Of a stretch of 64,000 nucleotides of DNA, positions 16,414 through 25,478 are shown piece by piece. The DNA is from Glaciecola sp964195425 (GTDB lineage Bacteria; Pseudomonadota; Gammaproteobacteria; Enterobacterales; Alteromonadaceae): the NCBI GenBank assembly GCA_964195425.1, contig CAXMOM010000069.1:1-64000 (forward strand), written 5' to 3'. Both the position numbers and the translations under genes were made by a program. Every line of letters starts with the position of its first letter. Positions within the stretch are counted from its first letter, which is position 1. Below the pieces are notes generated by a model, which was not told the DNA's origin, did no database searches, and saw only the letters and a list, made by a program, of their open reading frames with translations.

Positions 16414-16884
16414 ATGGGTAAGCTATTCAAAAATGTTGTCACTATAGTGGCGGTTGTGGCCATTGTTTATTTTGGCAACAAAGGCGTGCAAACATATTTA
16501 GGCAAGCAAGCAGTGGGCGACCTTTCATTCATAGTGCATAACTTAGATGAAGCAAAAGAAATAGCGAAGAATGAAGGTAAGTTAGTGCTAGCTGACTACT
16601 CAGCAATTTGGTGCCCTAGTTGCCGAAAGTTAGACACCCAAGTGTTCGCCAATAGTGATATTGCTGAACAAATAAACAGTGACTTCGTTTATGCACGGCT
16701 AGATTACGATACTGACGAAGGCGCCGCATTTGCTAAAAAACACGAATTGGTTGGATTTCCACGTGTACTTGTTTTAAATACTGTAGGCGACAAACTTGCA
16801 GAAATGCCCCTAACGTTCGATCCAATAGAATATGAGGCAAATCTAAATATGGTAAAGGCTACATTTTTACCTAAACAGCCTTAA
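16414..16884 (+). CDS. Membrane-anchored thioredoxin-like protein
   Basis: This 156-residue protein has one N-terminal membrane segment (about residues 7-24) and a thioredoxin-like domain with the active site CPSC in YSAIWCPSCRKLDTQVF (about residues 66-69). The domain resembles the C-terminal DsbD/thioredoxin_7 type and should face the periplasm. The cis-Pro region is GFPRVLVL. It may reduce periplasmic disulfides. It ends 4 nt inside the convergent DUF1295 gene. Confidence 0.8.
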   Translation: MGKLFKNVVTIVAVVAIVYFGNKGVQTYLGKQAVGDLSFIVHNLDEAKEIAKNEGKLVLADYSAIWCPSCRKLDTQVFANSDIAEQINSDFVYARLDYDTDEGAAFAKKHELVGFPRVLVLNTVGDKLAEMPLTFDPIEYEANLNMVKATFLPKQP

Positions 16885-17750
16885 AACACCTTAGGAATTA
16901 GCGGTGGCGTACGGTTTTTGTAATCTTGGTACGCTTTGTTTGCCGCCCACTTTTTATCAGCTTTGTCCTCTAATAAAGGCACTCCACTCACTTTAGTAAG
17001 TAGCAAGATAACAAACAGCGGGGAAATCAATACCGCATATTGCCAGCCCGATAACGCAGGTATGGCGACGATTGCAACACCAATCCACAGTAGAATTTCA
17101 CCAAAATAGTTGGGGTGGCGAGAATACGACCACAAACCTGTACTAATAAATGGCTGCTCGTTATTAACTTTTTGTTTAAACCTACGTTTTTGTATATCGG
17201 CGACAACTTCAATCATAAAGCCTATTGTCCACAAGCTTAATCCTACTGCTGTTATCCATCCTACTTGCGGTCGATTGGTCGAAATAATAGCACTAACAGC
17301 AGCCCCAGATGTAATCAGAACCCACAATCCTTGGATTGTCCACGTGACAAAAAACCGATATTTATTTAGTTTTATTTCATCAAACCGATCATCTTTGCCG
17401 TCTTTGTGGATCCTTAAAAATAGGAACGTACCTAGTCGCAGTGCCCATATAACGACCATGGCGGCGAGTATCCATTGATACGCAGTTGTTGGTGACACAG
17501 AGTATAATGCGACACCAATCACCAATACAAAAGTACAGCTGCCGGTAATGTCATAAAGCCGCTCGGTCTGCTTCAAATAAGATGGAATAAAGACTATCCA
17601 CTGAATAACAAAAGCAAGTACTACACATATAACAATTGTTGAATAACCAAAAATATGCGAGCTTTCACTGTGCGTGACTGCAATTAGCCCAGCAGCAATA
17701 GCTAGACAAACAACAAGCACACTAAATGCACGTAAAACGTTTTCTTTCAC
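16881..17750 (-). CDS. DUF1295 / steroid 5-alpha-reductase-like membrane protein
   Basis: This 289-residue protein is mostly hydrophobic, with about seven predicted membrane segments. The C-terminal signature GLWSYSRHPNYFGEILLWIG is typical of the DUF1295/isoprenylcysteine methyltransferase-like superfamily that includes 3-oxo-5-alpha-steroid 4-dehydrogenases. The RHPNYFGE block binds a cofactor in relatives. The bacterial role is unknown. The stop overlaps the thioredoxin gene by 4 nt on the opposite strand. Confidence 0.8.
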   Translation of the reverse strand: MKENVLRAFSVLVVCLAIAAGLIAVTHSESSHIFGYSTIVICVVLAFVIQWIVFIPSYLKQTERLYDITGSCTFVLVIGVALYSVSPTTAYQWILAAMVVIWALRLGTFLFLRIHKDGKDDRFDEIKLNKYRFFVTWTIQGLWVLITSGAAVSAIISTNRPQVGWITAVGLSLWTIGFMIEVVADIQKRRFKQKVNNEQPFISTGLWSYSRHPNYFGEILLWIGVAIVAIPALSGWQYAVLISPLFVILLLTKVSGVPLLEDKADKKWAANKAYQDYKNRTPPLIPKVF

Positions 17751-18008
17751 CTAAATATCCATCTAGTCGGTCTGGAAATATAGAGTTGTATACTCTAACA
17801 ATGCTGATTTGTATCAGAACTGAATTGCCGAACTAATAGTTCGCACTGGTCGTTTGCGCCATCACTATTGGTTTTTTAAGTTGTATATATACATTATTTG
17901 CCCCTAACCTGCTTTTAAGTGATACTTTTGCATAGCAACATGTTTGGTGTAATGGCGTTTATAGTTACCCAGCAATCAAGCGCAAAATTAATGACCTGTG
18001 GTATTGAA

Positions 18009-18566
18009 ATGACAAGTGCAAATGCTATATTTATTCATCGAACGGCAACCGTAGATGATGTGCCAAATATTCGAAAGCTAATGGGCCTTTCGATTGAGCA
18101 TAATATGCGTTCTTTTTTGTCTGACGATGAAATTGTCGCGGCAAAAGAGACAATGGGCGTAGATATGACGCTCATAAATGATGGGACTTATTTCGCTATT
18201 GAAAACCATAGTGAATACGCGACCATTTTAGTTGGTTGCGGCGGTTGGGGAAAACGCAAAACATTATATGGGGGTGATCATACTAAGGGACGCAATGATC
18301 AATTAAGTGACCCAAATATAGAGCCTGCTCGAATACGTGCTATGTATACCCATCCCGATTGGGTGCGCTGTGGCATAGGTAGTTTGTTGCTAGAACTAGG
18401 CGAAACTGCAGCTAAAAAAGCAGGCTTCAAACGCATAGAGTTGGGCTCGACTGTTCCGGGGGAACCCTTATATTTAGCCAAAGGCTACGTAGAACTAAGC
18501 CGTAATTCAGAAATAGCGGTAAACGGCTCAGAAAGTGTGATTATTAAAATGACAAAATCTCTGTAA
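18009..18566 (+). CDS. GNAT-family N-acetyltransferase
   Basis: This is an acetyl-CoA-dependent N-acetyltransferase fold: IFIHRTATVDDVPNIRKLM forms the first strand and helix, and MYTHPDWVRCGIGSLLLELGE carries the R/Q-x-x-G-x-G/A-type CoA-binding loop (RCGIGS). The length is 185 residues from the ATG at 18009, chosen because the GNAT fold begins there. The frame is open to a GTG at 17919 and no start has a good ribosome-binding site. The acceptor substrate is unknown. It stands alone. Confidence 0.8.
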   Translation: MTSANAIFIHRTATVDDVPNIRKLMGLSIEHNMRSFLSDDEIVAAKETMGVDMTLINDGTYFAIENHSEYATILVGCGGWGKRKTLYGGDHTKGRNDQLSDPNIEPARIRAMYTHPDWVRCGIGSLLLELGETAAKKAGFKRIELGSTVPGEPLYLAKGYVELSRNSEIAVNGSESVIIKMTKSL

Positions 18567-18649
18567 GTCGCAAAAGTGCGGTGTGTTCAATTAATCTTTA
18601 CAGCCTAGCGTCTCGAAAATATGACACGCTATTGTTAATATTCAGCCTT

Positions 18650-18683
18650 AACGAGACACTTATATCTATATAGGTGTCTCGTT
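18650..18683. terminator. Bidirectional terminator-like hairpin
   Basis: AACGAGACAC (18650-18659) and GTGTCTCGTT (18674-18683) form a perfect 10-bp stem with a 14-nt AT-rich loop. It sits between the convergent GNAT and M20 genes. No long T-run is present, so strength is uncertain. Confidence 0.55.
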
Positions 18684-18690
18684 CGGGTGT

Positions 18691-20013
18691 TTATTTCTTC
18701 GGCATCTGATCCAACAAAGCATGAACAGTGGCTTCAACACCAGCAGTTATAGAAGGTTCAGGCGAAATTTTAAATTGTGGGCTATGATGACTCGGCACTG
18801 GCGCACCTCCTGCGGCTGCGCGATCGAAATGAGCTTGAGGCGTGCCGCCTACATTAAAGTAGACACTCGGAATATAGGGAGAGGTAGTGAAAAACCCAAA
18901 GTCTTCCGCACCCATGCCTTTTTCGTTGGGTTCAATCAAAATATTCTCGCCCATTTTATTGGTTAAAACACCTTGTAAGCGCCGCGCTAAAATTTTGTCA
19001 TTGAAGGTAGGCGGATAAGAAAACTCACTCACTATCACTTCCGGTAATTTATCCTCAGCGATCCCAGCAGTTCGGGCGGTGCCAACGGCAACGCGTTTAA
19101 TCGCAGACAATAACTGGGCTCGCACTTCCGGGTTTAGGCTCCTAACGGTGAGTTGAAGGTGGGCTTGGTCAGAGATAATGTTGTGCTTAGTACCAGAATG
19201 GAAGGCACCAACAGTGATAACGCCAGCGTCTCTAGGGGCTAGTTCTCTGCTGATAATGGTTTGCAAATTCATTACAATTTGTGAACCAATAACGATAGGA
19301 TCTTTGCCCTGATGAGGAGATGCGCCATGAGCACCGACACCATGAATAATAATATCTATAGAATCTGAACCGGCATAAGGAGAGCCCTCATTAACGACAA
19401 TTTTACCCGCTTCATAGTCAGCATCAACGTGAAAGGCAAACGCAACATCAGGTTTACCAAAGCGCTCCCATATATTGTCTTCAATCATAGCGGAAGCTCC
19501 TGGACCTCTTTCTTCTGCAGGTTGTCCAATCAACATCAAAGTACCTGACCATTGATTACGCATTTTCGACATTTGTCGGGCCGTACCTACTAGGCTTGTA
19601 ATGTGGACATCGTGACCACAAGCATGCATTACACTAACCAAATTACCATCCCAGTCTTGCATAGTCACTTGAGAAGCGTTTGACAAGCCTGATTGTTCTT
19701 TAACAGGCAGGCCGTCCATGTCTGCGCGCATCATCACAGTGGGACCTTCACCGTTTTTCATGATCGCAACAATGCCGGTACCGCCGACGTTTTCAGTCAC
19801 CTCAAAGCCCACTGAACGTAATTCCTCAGCAAGTCGTTTAGCGGTCTTAGTTTCCATCAGTGATAGCTCAGGGTTTTGGTGGAAATGATCCCAAAGCGGC
19901 GCTAGGTACTCAGTGTAGTCTTTTTGAATGGCATCAGATAAATCTGAAGCTAAACAAGCCGTTCCAACAGTCAGTGATGAAGCAAATAAAATAGCCTTAG
20001 TTATTTTGTTCAT
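18691..20013 (-). CDS. Exported M20-family amidohydrolase
   Basis: This 440-residue protein has a signal peptide (MNKITKAILFASSLTVGTA). The start at 20011-20013 is preceded by AAAGGAT; the frame is open 16 codons further up. The M20D (hippurate hydrolase/IAA-amino-acid hydrolase-like) domain shows MRADMDGLPVKEQSGL, the zinc ligands in MHACGHDVHITSL, the PAEERGPGAS segment and an Ala/Gly-rich dimer domain (GVGAHGASPHQGKDPIV). It probably removes acyl or peptide groups from N-acylated amino acids in the periplasm. Substrate not known. Confidence 0.85.
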   Translation of the reverse strand: MNKITKAILFASSLTVGTACLASDLSDAIQKDYTEYLAPLWDHFHQNPELSLMETKTAKRLAEELRSVGFEVTENVGGTGIVAIMKNGEGPTVMMRADMDGLPVKEQSGLSNASQVTMQDWDGNLVSVMHACGHDVHITSLVGTARQMSKMRNQWSGTLMLIGQPAEERGPGASAMIEDNIWERFGKPDVAFAFHVDADYEAGKIVVNEGSPYAGSDSIDIIIHGVGAHGASPHQGKDPIVIGSQIVMNLQTIISRELAPRDAGVITVGAFHSGTKHNIISDQAHLQLTVRSLNPEVRAQLLSAIKRVAVGTARTAGIAEDKLPEVIVSEFSYPPTFNDKILARRLQGVLTNKMGENILIEPNEKGMGAEDFGFFTTSPYIPSVYFNVGGTPQAHFDRAAAGGAPVPSHHSPQFKISPEPSITAGVEATVHALLDQMPKK

Positions 20014-20149
20014 TTTTATCCTTTTATTATTGTTATTCACTGCGGTAACAGCTTGAATCAAGGGTAATAAATATGCCTGTTTAGCTTATATTTTACAAAG
20101 GGTTTTGCACTTACTAACGAGTGGGAATCTATATGGTTCATTAAATAAC

Positions 20150-22390
20150 TTAATGAACCATCCTCGCCCTTTTATAAGTATTCGCAATAGTATTTTTAAG
20201 CTCAGCGAACCTTGTTGGCTTTTGCAGCACTTCTTCGTCATGGGCATATGACGAGACATCTCCGGCATAACCAGTCATGACCAAACAGGGAATGTCGGTA
20301 TGATTATGAGTAAGATGAGTATATACGTCTCTTCCCTGAACTTTTCCGGGCATACTGTTATCTGTTATTACTAGGTCTATAGACATGTAATTTATATCGA
20401 TGTAGTTCAAAGCATCTTGAGCGTCTGAAAAACATGTTATGACAACACCAATACTTTTCAGATACTTACTTACCACGTGCAAAAGCGACTCTTCATCGTC
20501 GATATATACGATCTTTAGCCCTTCTATACTATTGGATTCCAATACCACCTCTGGTTTAATAGGCAAGTTGGCAATCGCTTCAGGTAGCCAAAGGTTAATG
20601 GTGGTTCCCATACCCACATCACTTTGAATAGTCAGTCCCAACTCGTCGTTATTAACCAGTTCAATTAAAATACTTAAGCCGAGTCCGGTGCCACTTTCAT
20701 CGCTTCGCGTAGAAAAGAAAGGGTCAAATATTCTAGTCATGTTTTCAGCGGGGATACCGCATCCCGTATCTCTAATACTTATTAAAACATAGCTATGAGA
20801 GGCTTTGGGCCTGCTTATTACAACATAATTGCCACTGCCAAACGTTTCAACGTTATACGTCGACACCTTAATGACACCATGATGATCTATTGCATGTTGA
20901 GCATTTACTATAAGGTTAATAACCGAATCAAATAGAGCGTCTTTACTCATAAATGCGGTTTTGCCTGAATTAAAAGACGATGTTAATTGTATGTTTTTAG
21001 GGAGGGACTCAGTAAGTATCGCAACGGTAGTTGAAAGTTCTTTGTCAATATCAACAACCTCGGACTGCTCAGACTCTTTCTTGGTCGACTTTAAAAGTCG
21101 TGATGTTATTGTGGAAGCTCTTAAAATTACTGTGTCCATAGAGCTCAACAGCGGATCTAAGCGATCGTCTTCATTTTGTACTTTAAGCAACTCCATATTG
21201 CCGGATAAAATGCCAAGTATATTGTTAAAGTCATGACACACACCTGCAGACAATTGTCCGATTGCATCAAGGCGTTGATTTCTGTTGATGCGCTCTGCTT
21301 GTTTTTTTGCCTCACTAATATCATGTTCTATCCCCACAAAATGAGTAATATTTCCATGACTATCCCTAACGGGCGATATCAATAAATTAATCCAATATTC
21401 ACTTCCAGTTTTATGATAATTGAGGATTTCAACACTGATATCATTTCCTTTATCCAAATCATACTTCATCTGCATAACAGTGTTTTTATCTGTATTGGGG
21501 CCATGTAAAAGTGCTCCAAAACCAGCGGCTTTGACTTCATCTAACTCATAGCCCGTTAATGATGTGAATGCTTTATTAACCCAGACTACTTTGCGCTCAC
21601 TATCACAAATCATTACGCCAGCATTAGAGGTATTGGCTACATGTGAAAGAAGTCCAACTTGTTTATTAAGTTTTTCGTAATCCGTCACATCTTGAAATAC
21701 GCCCAACACAGAAGTTGGTTTATTGGTCGAATCTATTGAAACCTCTGCCAAACATCTTACGGTTCTAATTTCACCATCAGGTCTGACAATCCTTAAGGTA
21801 GAGTTCCAGCCGACCCCATTTTCCAAGGCCTTATTCACATATTCATTAATTTTCGGAATATCATCGGGATGATAAAAACCGATGGCCGTATCAAGTTCAG
21901 GGGTGTATTCCTGCGTTGTTACACCATGAATTTCATAAATTTCCTTCGACCAAAAAAGTGCTTTAGTCTCAAAGTTGACACTCCAGTGCCCCAAAGAGCC
22001 TAGTGCACTCACTTGCTCGAACAATAACGAGTGTTGCTTTAACTTATTTTCTACCAAAACCAAACTATCGATTTCATGTGCACTAGATGCAACACTTCCA
22101 TCGGGCAGAGGAGTGGCGAACCATTGAAGCCACACATACCTACCAGAACGAGTACGATACCTGTTACGAAAGTTGCAAATATCCTCACCGTCTAGAATTT
22201 GTTGGAAGGTTTTAATAGTTATATCTTTGTCTTCAGGATGAACATACTCAATAAAGGGGATAACCATTATTTCTTTTAATGACCAACCTAGAACAGTGCA
22301 CCAGTGAGGATTAAGATAGGTAAAGAAACCATCGCCCGATATGGTGCACATCAGAGCGTTTAATTGATCGGCAAGTTTTTTTAATGGCAT
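20150..22390 (-). CDS. Hybrid sensor histidine kinase with three PAS domains
   Basis: This 746-residue protein has no obvious membrane segment and is likely cytoplasmic. Three PAS domains lie at about 10-105, 130-235 and 250-358. The phosphoacceptor His386 is in SAGVCHDFNNILGIL, and the ATPase domain has DTGCGIPAENM and GTGLGLSI. A C-terminal receiver domain contains the phosphorylatable Asp in VITDNSMPG. The third PAS has a LOV-type scaffold (NKAFTSLTGY, HGPNTD) but lacks the photoactive Cys. No DNA-binding partner is encoded nearby, so the output is unknown. Confidence 0.9.
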   Translation of the reverse strand: MPLKKLADQLNALMCTISGDGFFTYLNPHWCTVLGWSLKEIMVIPFIEYVHPEDKDITIKTFQQILDGEDICNFRNRYRTRSGRYVWLQWFATPLPDGSVASSAHEIDSLVLVENKLKQHSLLFEQVSALGSLGHWSVNFETKALFWSKEIYEIHGVTTQEYTPELDTAIGFYHPDDIPKINEYVNKALENGVGWNSTLRIVRPDGEIRTVRCLAEVSIDSTNKPTSVLGVFQDVTDYEKLNKQVGLLSHVANTSNAGVMICDSERKVVWVNKAFTSLTGYELDEVKAAGFGALLHGPNTDKNTVMQMKYDLDKGNDISVEILNYHKTGSEYWINLLISPVRDSHGNITHFVGIEHDISEAKKQAERINRNQRLDAIGQLSAGVCHDFNNILGILSGNMELLKVQNEDDRLDPLLSSMDTVILRASTITSRLLKSTKKESEQSEVVDIDKELSTTVAILTESLPKNIQLTSSFNSGKTAFMSKDALFDSVINLIVNAQHAIDHHGVIKVSTYNVETFGSGNYVVISRPKASHSYVLISIRDTGCGIPAENMTRIFDPFFSTRSDESGTGLGLSILIELVNNDELGLTIQSDVGMGTTINLWLPEAIANLPIKPEVVLESNSIEGLKIVYIDDEESLLHVVSKYLKSIGVVITCFSDAQDALNYIDINYMSIDLVITDNSMPGKVQGRDVYTHLTHNHTDIPCLVMTGYAGDVSSYAHDEEVLQKPTRFAELKNTIANTYKRARMVH

Positions 22391-22530
22391 ATATATGACT
22401 CCATATATTACAAATGTATTGTTAGATACCTATAGGCACTAGCGGTTATTCTGCCAAACAACTTTCCCTGCTCACAATATGCAAAATCACAAATCTGTGA
22501 ATTTACGTTATTATGGTTTGTATACTGCTA

Positions 22531-22564
22531 AAAAACGGCCGTTTCTAAAAATCTAGAAGCGGCC
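22531..22564 (-). terminator. Intrinsic terminator of the methyltransferase gene
   Basis: GGCCGTTTCTA (22537-22547) pairs with TAGAAGCGGCC (22554-22564) with one wobble. On the minus strand the stem is followed by TTTTT. It lies 33 nt after the methyltransferase stop. Confidence 0.75.
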
Positions 22565-22597
22565 ACATGCGTCAGTGGGCTAGAAAGACTATTGGTT

Positions 22598-23455
22598 TTA
22601 TTTAGCCGGCTTCACAAATTTCAGCGTCATTCGATCAGATTCGCCAATTTCACGGAATTTCTCGTCCTTTTCAGCAACTGGCTTGCTAGCTTGTAGCGCC
22701 CAAACGCCTCCTTCCCAATCTGCAGGATCTTTTGCGTTTGCATTTATTTCACTGGTTGCAGCTAGCTCAAAGCCTGCTTTTTCTACCAAATCGATGATAT
22801 AACTTTGCTTCACATACCCACGCATAGTTTTTACTGGGTCAATGTCGAAGTCTTCGCGCTCACGGTGCTGAACGATGCCCAAAACGCCGCCTGGTTTCAA
22901 CGATTCTAACACTTCGGCTAATAAGCCCTTAACATCGCCACGGCCGATCTGACCGTGCATTCCACGGAAAATTAGCACTGTATCAACGCTGTTAGGCGCT
23001 GCAAATGGAACGGTTTGTCCAATGTAGCGAGCTGTGGCGTTATGCCCAAACATGCCGCTATCGTGCTTTATAAAGCTTTCGCGCCATTGCATGCGGCGCT
23101 CAAAACGTTTGTCGCCTGGGGTTGGGCTATTGTTTAATGCTATGTATTTTCCACTGTCGGCAGTAAGAGGCGCTAGAATACGGGTATACCATCCACTTGA
23201 TGGACCAAGTTCTGCCACTGTCATGCTTGGCGTTACGCCAAAAAAGTGTAACGTTGCAGCAGGATTTCGAAACTGATCACGTTCTATATCCAACACCGAA
23301 CGAAATGCATTGTCGCTCACGGCTTTTTCGATAGTGGGCTTCGCTGAAGGCATATTACCCTCGACTTCACCTTTCTCATGATGACCAGCTTGAACGGCTG
23401 TTGCGGTAAGCAGGAAAAAAGCGCTGGCTGCGCCTAAGATCATGGGTTTTATCAT
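22598..23455 (-). CDS. Exported class I SAM-dependent methyltransferase-like protein
   Basis: This 285-residue protein has a clear signal peptide (MIKPMILGAASAFFLLTATAVQA) followed by a Rossmann-type methyltransferase domain: VAELGPSSGWYTRILAPLTA is motif I, and LLAEVLESLKPGGVLGIVQH is the strand 4-5 region. Methyltransferases need cytoplasmic SAM, so a periplasmic location is puzzling; exported members of this kind are nevertheless common in marine gammaproteobacteria as far as I recall. Function unknown. It is monocistronic with its own terminator. Confidence 0.75.
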   Translation of the reverse strand: MIKPMILGAASAFFLLTATAVQAGHHEKGEVEGNMPSAKPTIEKAVSDNAFRSVLDIERDQFRNPAATLHFFGVTPSMTVAELGPSSGWYTRILAPLTADSGKYIALNNSPTPGDKRFERRMQWRESFIKHDSGMFGHNATARYIGQTVPFAAPNSVDTVLIFRGMHGQIGRGDVKGLLAEVLESLKPGGVLGIVQHREREDFDIDPVKTMRGYVKQSYIIDLVEKAGFELAATSEINANAKDPADWEGGVWALQASKPVAEKDEKFREIGESDRMTLKFVKPAK

Positions 23456-23640
23456 ATCGTTTTGGATCCTTGTTATGGTAAATGCTAGCAGGAAGAATAA
23501 ACTTAATCACTGAGCTACGCAACAGGTGTTGATTTTGCTTTTTTAGGGTCTGTAATCTTATTATTAAAAACAAAGCGATAAGAAATATGACCTTGCTTTT
23601 TATTTGGTATTGCTTAATAAGTGCTCTTCAGATTAACACA

Positions 23641-24147
23641 TCACTGAACGGGTACTTTAGCGGTCGGTTGCATTGCCTTATTCGCCGTGGTGGCTTCGGT
23701 AATATTTACTTGAGAAAGGAAATCCAAGAAATGTTGCCTGTTTGTTTGAAATGCCCCATCCATACCTAGGTAAGATACCCAATAGGAGCCTTGGGGGGAT
23801 GAAAGAAACGTGATTTCTTTATGTAGCTGTGTTTCCCCATTGTAAATATAAAAGCTCTTTAAGGTATTAATGCCTAATGCAGAAGGTTTTGTCTTGGCGT
23901 TTATTTCAAATTGGCTTAACCAATAATCTGCAAACTCTTTTATGTTCAAAGATGGTGAATGTATGAACATTAAAGTCGATTGAGACCTGCCTGCTTCTGG
24001 GTTGTCTTTTGCTGCTCCAGTAGAAATACTAACAAGTTGGGGCGCCATTCCATTAGTGGCTCCGAATTCATGGATAATACCCATCGTGAAATAGTATGGA
24101 AATTTTATAGACCAAACTCCGTCAGTGGGCTGAGCGTCCAATTTCAA
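23641..24147 (-). CDS. Hypothetical protein with cassette-like C-terminus
   Basis: This 168-residue ORF begins with TTG and ends with ANKAMQPTAKVPVQ. I recognise no domain; the body (HSPSLNIKEFADYWLSQFE, LKSFYIYNGETQLHKEITFLSS in part) looks like a real, moderately charged soluble protein. The NKAMQPTA tail resembles peptides often read through repeat or integron-type recombination sites in gammaproteobacteria. No ribosome-binding site is convincing at the TTG, so the true N-terminus may be lost or lie at an internal ATG (MGIIHEF). It has no obvious operon partner. Confidence 0.5.
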   Translation of the reverse strand: MKLDAQPTDGVWSIKFPYYFTMGIIHEFGATNGMAPQLVSISTGAAKDNPEAGRSQSTLMFIHSPSLNIKEFADYWLSQFEINAKTKPSALGINTLKSFYIYNGETQLHKEITFLSSPQGSYWVSYLGMDGAFQTNRQHFLDFLSQVNITEATTANKAMQPTAKVPVQ

Positions 24148-24264
24148 GTTGTTAGAGCGGGCTATCCGCTTTCTTATCGGGTGTCGGTCTGCATGTTATT
24201 CAATAAGATTGGCTGAAGGCGGAGTAATCTCAGAAACAGTCCGTTTTGGCCTTATAAATTAGTA

Positions 24265-24297
24265 AACCGTCAAGTTTCAAATCTTGGCGGTTTTTTT
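24265..24297 (+). terminator. Plus-strand intrinsic terminator without a plus-strand gene
   Basis: AACCGTCAAG (24265-24274) pairs with CTTGGCGGTT (24283-24292) with one wobble, followed by a T7 run to 24297. All genes nearby are on the minus strand, so what it terminates is unclear; it may stop antisense transcription or mark a lost gene. Confidence 0.65.
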
Positions 24298-24308
24298 AAC
24301 CTAAGTTA

Positions 24309-25160
24309 TTATTTAGCTGTGTACATCGATTTGTCTGCTGCTGCAATTAAGCTATCGCTTGTGGTGCCTTCATCAGGGTAAATTGCAAGACCAATACTGC
24401 AGCTAACCTTAAACGATTCATTTTTGATCATAAGTGTCGAATTTAATGTTTCATAGAGAAGCTCAACCATTGTATTAGCATCATTCTTGTGTGATAAATT
24501 TTCCAACAAAACAACAAATTCGTCACCACCAAAGCGGGCTACGGTATCTGAATTACGAATGGTTTTTTTAATACTCAAAGCCGTTTCTATAAGAACTTGG
24601 TCGCCGAATGCATGGCCTTTGGTATCATTAATATTTTTGAATTTATCTAAGTCAATGAACAAAAGAGCAAAGGATTTTTTATCGCGAGTAGCCTGTTCAA
24701 TTAAATGTTCTAATCGGTCGAGCAAAACAAAGCGATTGGGGATCTTAGTGAGATGGTCATAGTGTGCGAGGTGCTCTAGTCGTGCAATTTCATCCTTGCG
24801 CTTGGTTATATCCCTATTAATTCCTATAGCGCCTTGCATTTGGTTGTTCTCATCATAAACCGGTACACAACTCGACTCAATCCACCCTATAGAGCCATCT
24901 TTGCGCAGCATTCTAACTTCCCCAGACCATTTCCCCTGACTTTGTACCGCTGATAAAACTTCAGAGGTGATATGCTTGGTATCTTCCGGAACATGAATAA
25001 TATCGACAGCTTGACCAATAGCTTCTTGTTTGGAATAGCCATAGAGTATTTCTGAGCCTTTGTTCCAATCAACGATCACCCCGTTTAAGTCAGTTACTAC
25101 AACTGCATCAAACAGATAATCGAAAGCCTTAGCGCGTTGTTTAAGTAGTTCAAAATTCAT
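24309..25160 (-). CDS. PAS-GGDEF diguanylate cyclase
   Basis: This is a 283-residue cytoplasmic protein. A PAS domain (about 10-115, AVVVTDLNGVIVDWN, EILYGYSKQEAIGQ) is followed by a GGDEF domain (about 120-283). The active-site motif GGDEF is intact in ARFGGDEFVVLL, and the inhibitory I-site RNSD lies five residues before it, so product inhibition by c-di-GMP is expected. The ATG at 25160 is chosen over a GTG at 25175, with AGG 12-13 nt upstream. It ends SMYTAK, a little short at the C-terminus. No EAL domain is present. Confidence 0.9.
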   Translation of the reverse strand: MNFELLKQRAKAFDYLFDAVVVTDLNGVIVDWNKGSEILYGYSKQEAIGQAVDIIHVPEDTKHITSEVLSAVQSQGKWSGEVRMLRKDGSIGWIESSCVPVYDENNQMQGAIGINRDITKRKDEIARLEHLAHYDHLTKIPNRFVLLDRLEHLIEQATRDKKSFALLFIDLDKFKNINDTKGHAFGDQVLIETALSIKKTIRNSDTVARFGGDEFVVLLENLSHKNDANTMVELLYETLNSTLMIKNESFKVSCSIGLAIYPDEGTTSDSLIAAADKSMYTAK

Positions 25161-25478
25161 TATTTGCAAATACACCTAAATACTTTTGCTAAAAAAAGTT
25201 AACACCCAAGCAATGGGCGTTCTCATAGCGGTTATGAATCTGCATTGAAGATAAGCTAGGCAAAATTTTAGACCACACTATCTAAGAAACATTTAGCTTT
25301 AGCAAAAATCGTTATACTTCCAAAGTTTCTCCGCATCACAAACATTACACAGATATAGAAATTAATAAAGCTGAAGAACTATTTTGTTCTGAAGAATATG
25401 CAATGTATGAGTGCTAACTGCATCTTGTTAATACCATCAGCAAAGCCTATATTTTTATTAAGCCATGTCATGCTGGGC
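25161..25478. other. Intergenic region with no recognised feature
   Basis: These 318 AT-rich bases lie between the cyclase start and the end of the broken protease gene. I see no ORF, strong hairpin or repeat. The cyclase promoter is presumably in the left part. Confidence 0.5.

Noticed and set aside
24160..24215. A full integron attC site upstream of the orphan ORF
   Set aside because: The GTT core is imperfect (GTTAGAG) and no matching RYYYAAC partner with a foldable arm was found, so only a weak cassette hint is reported.
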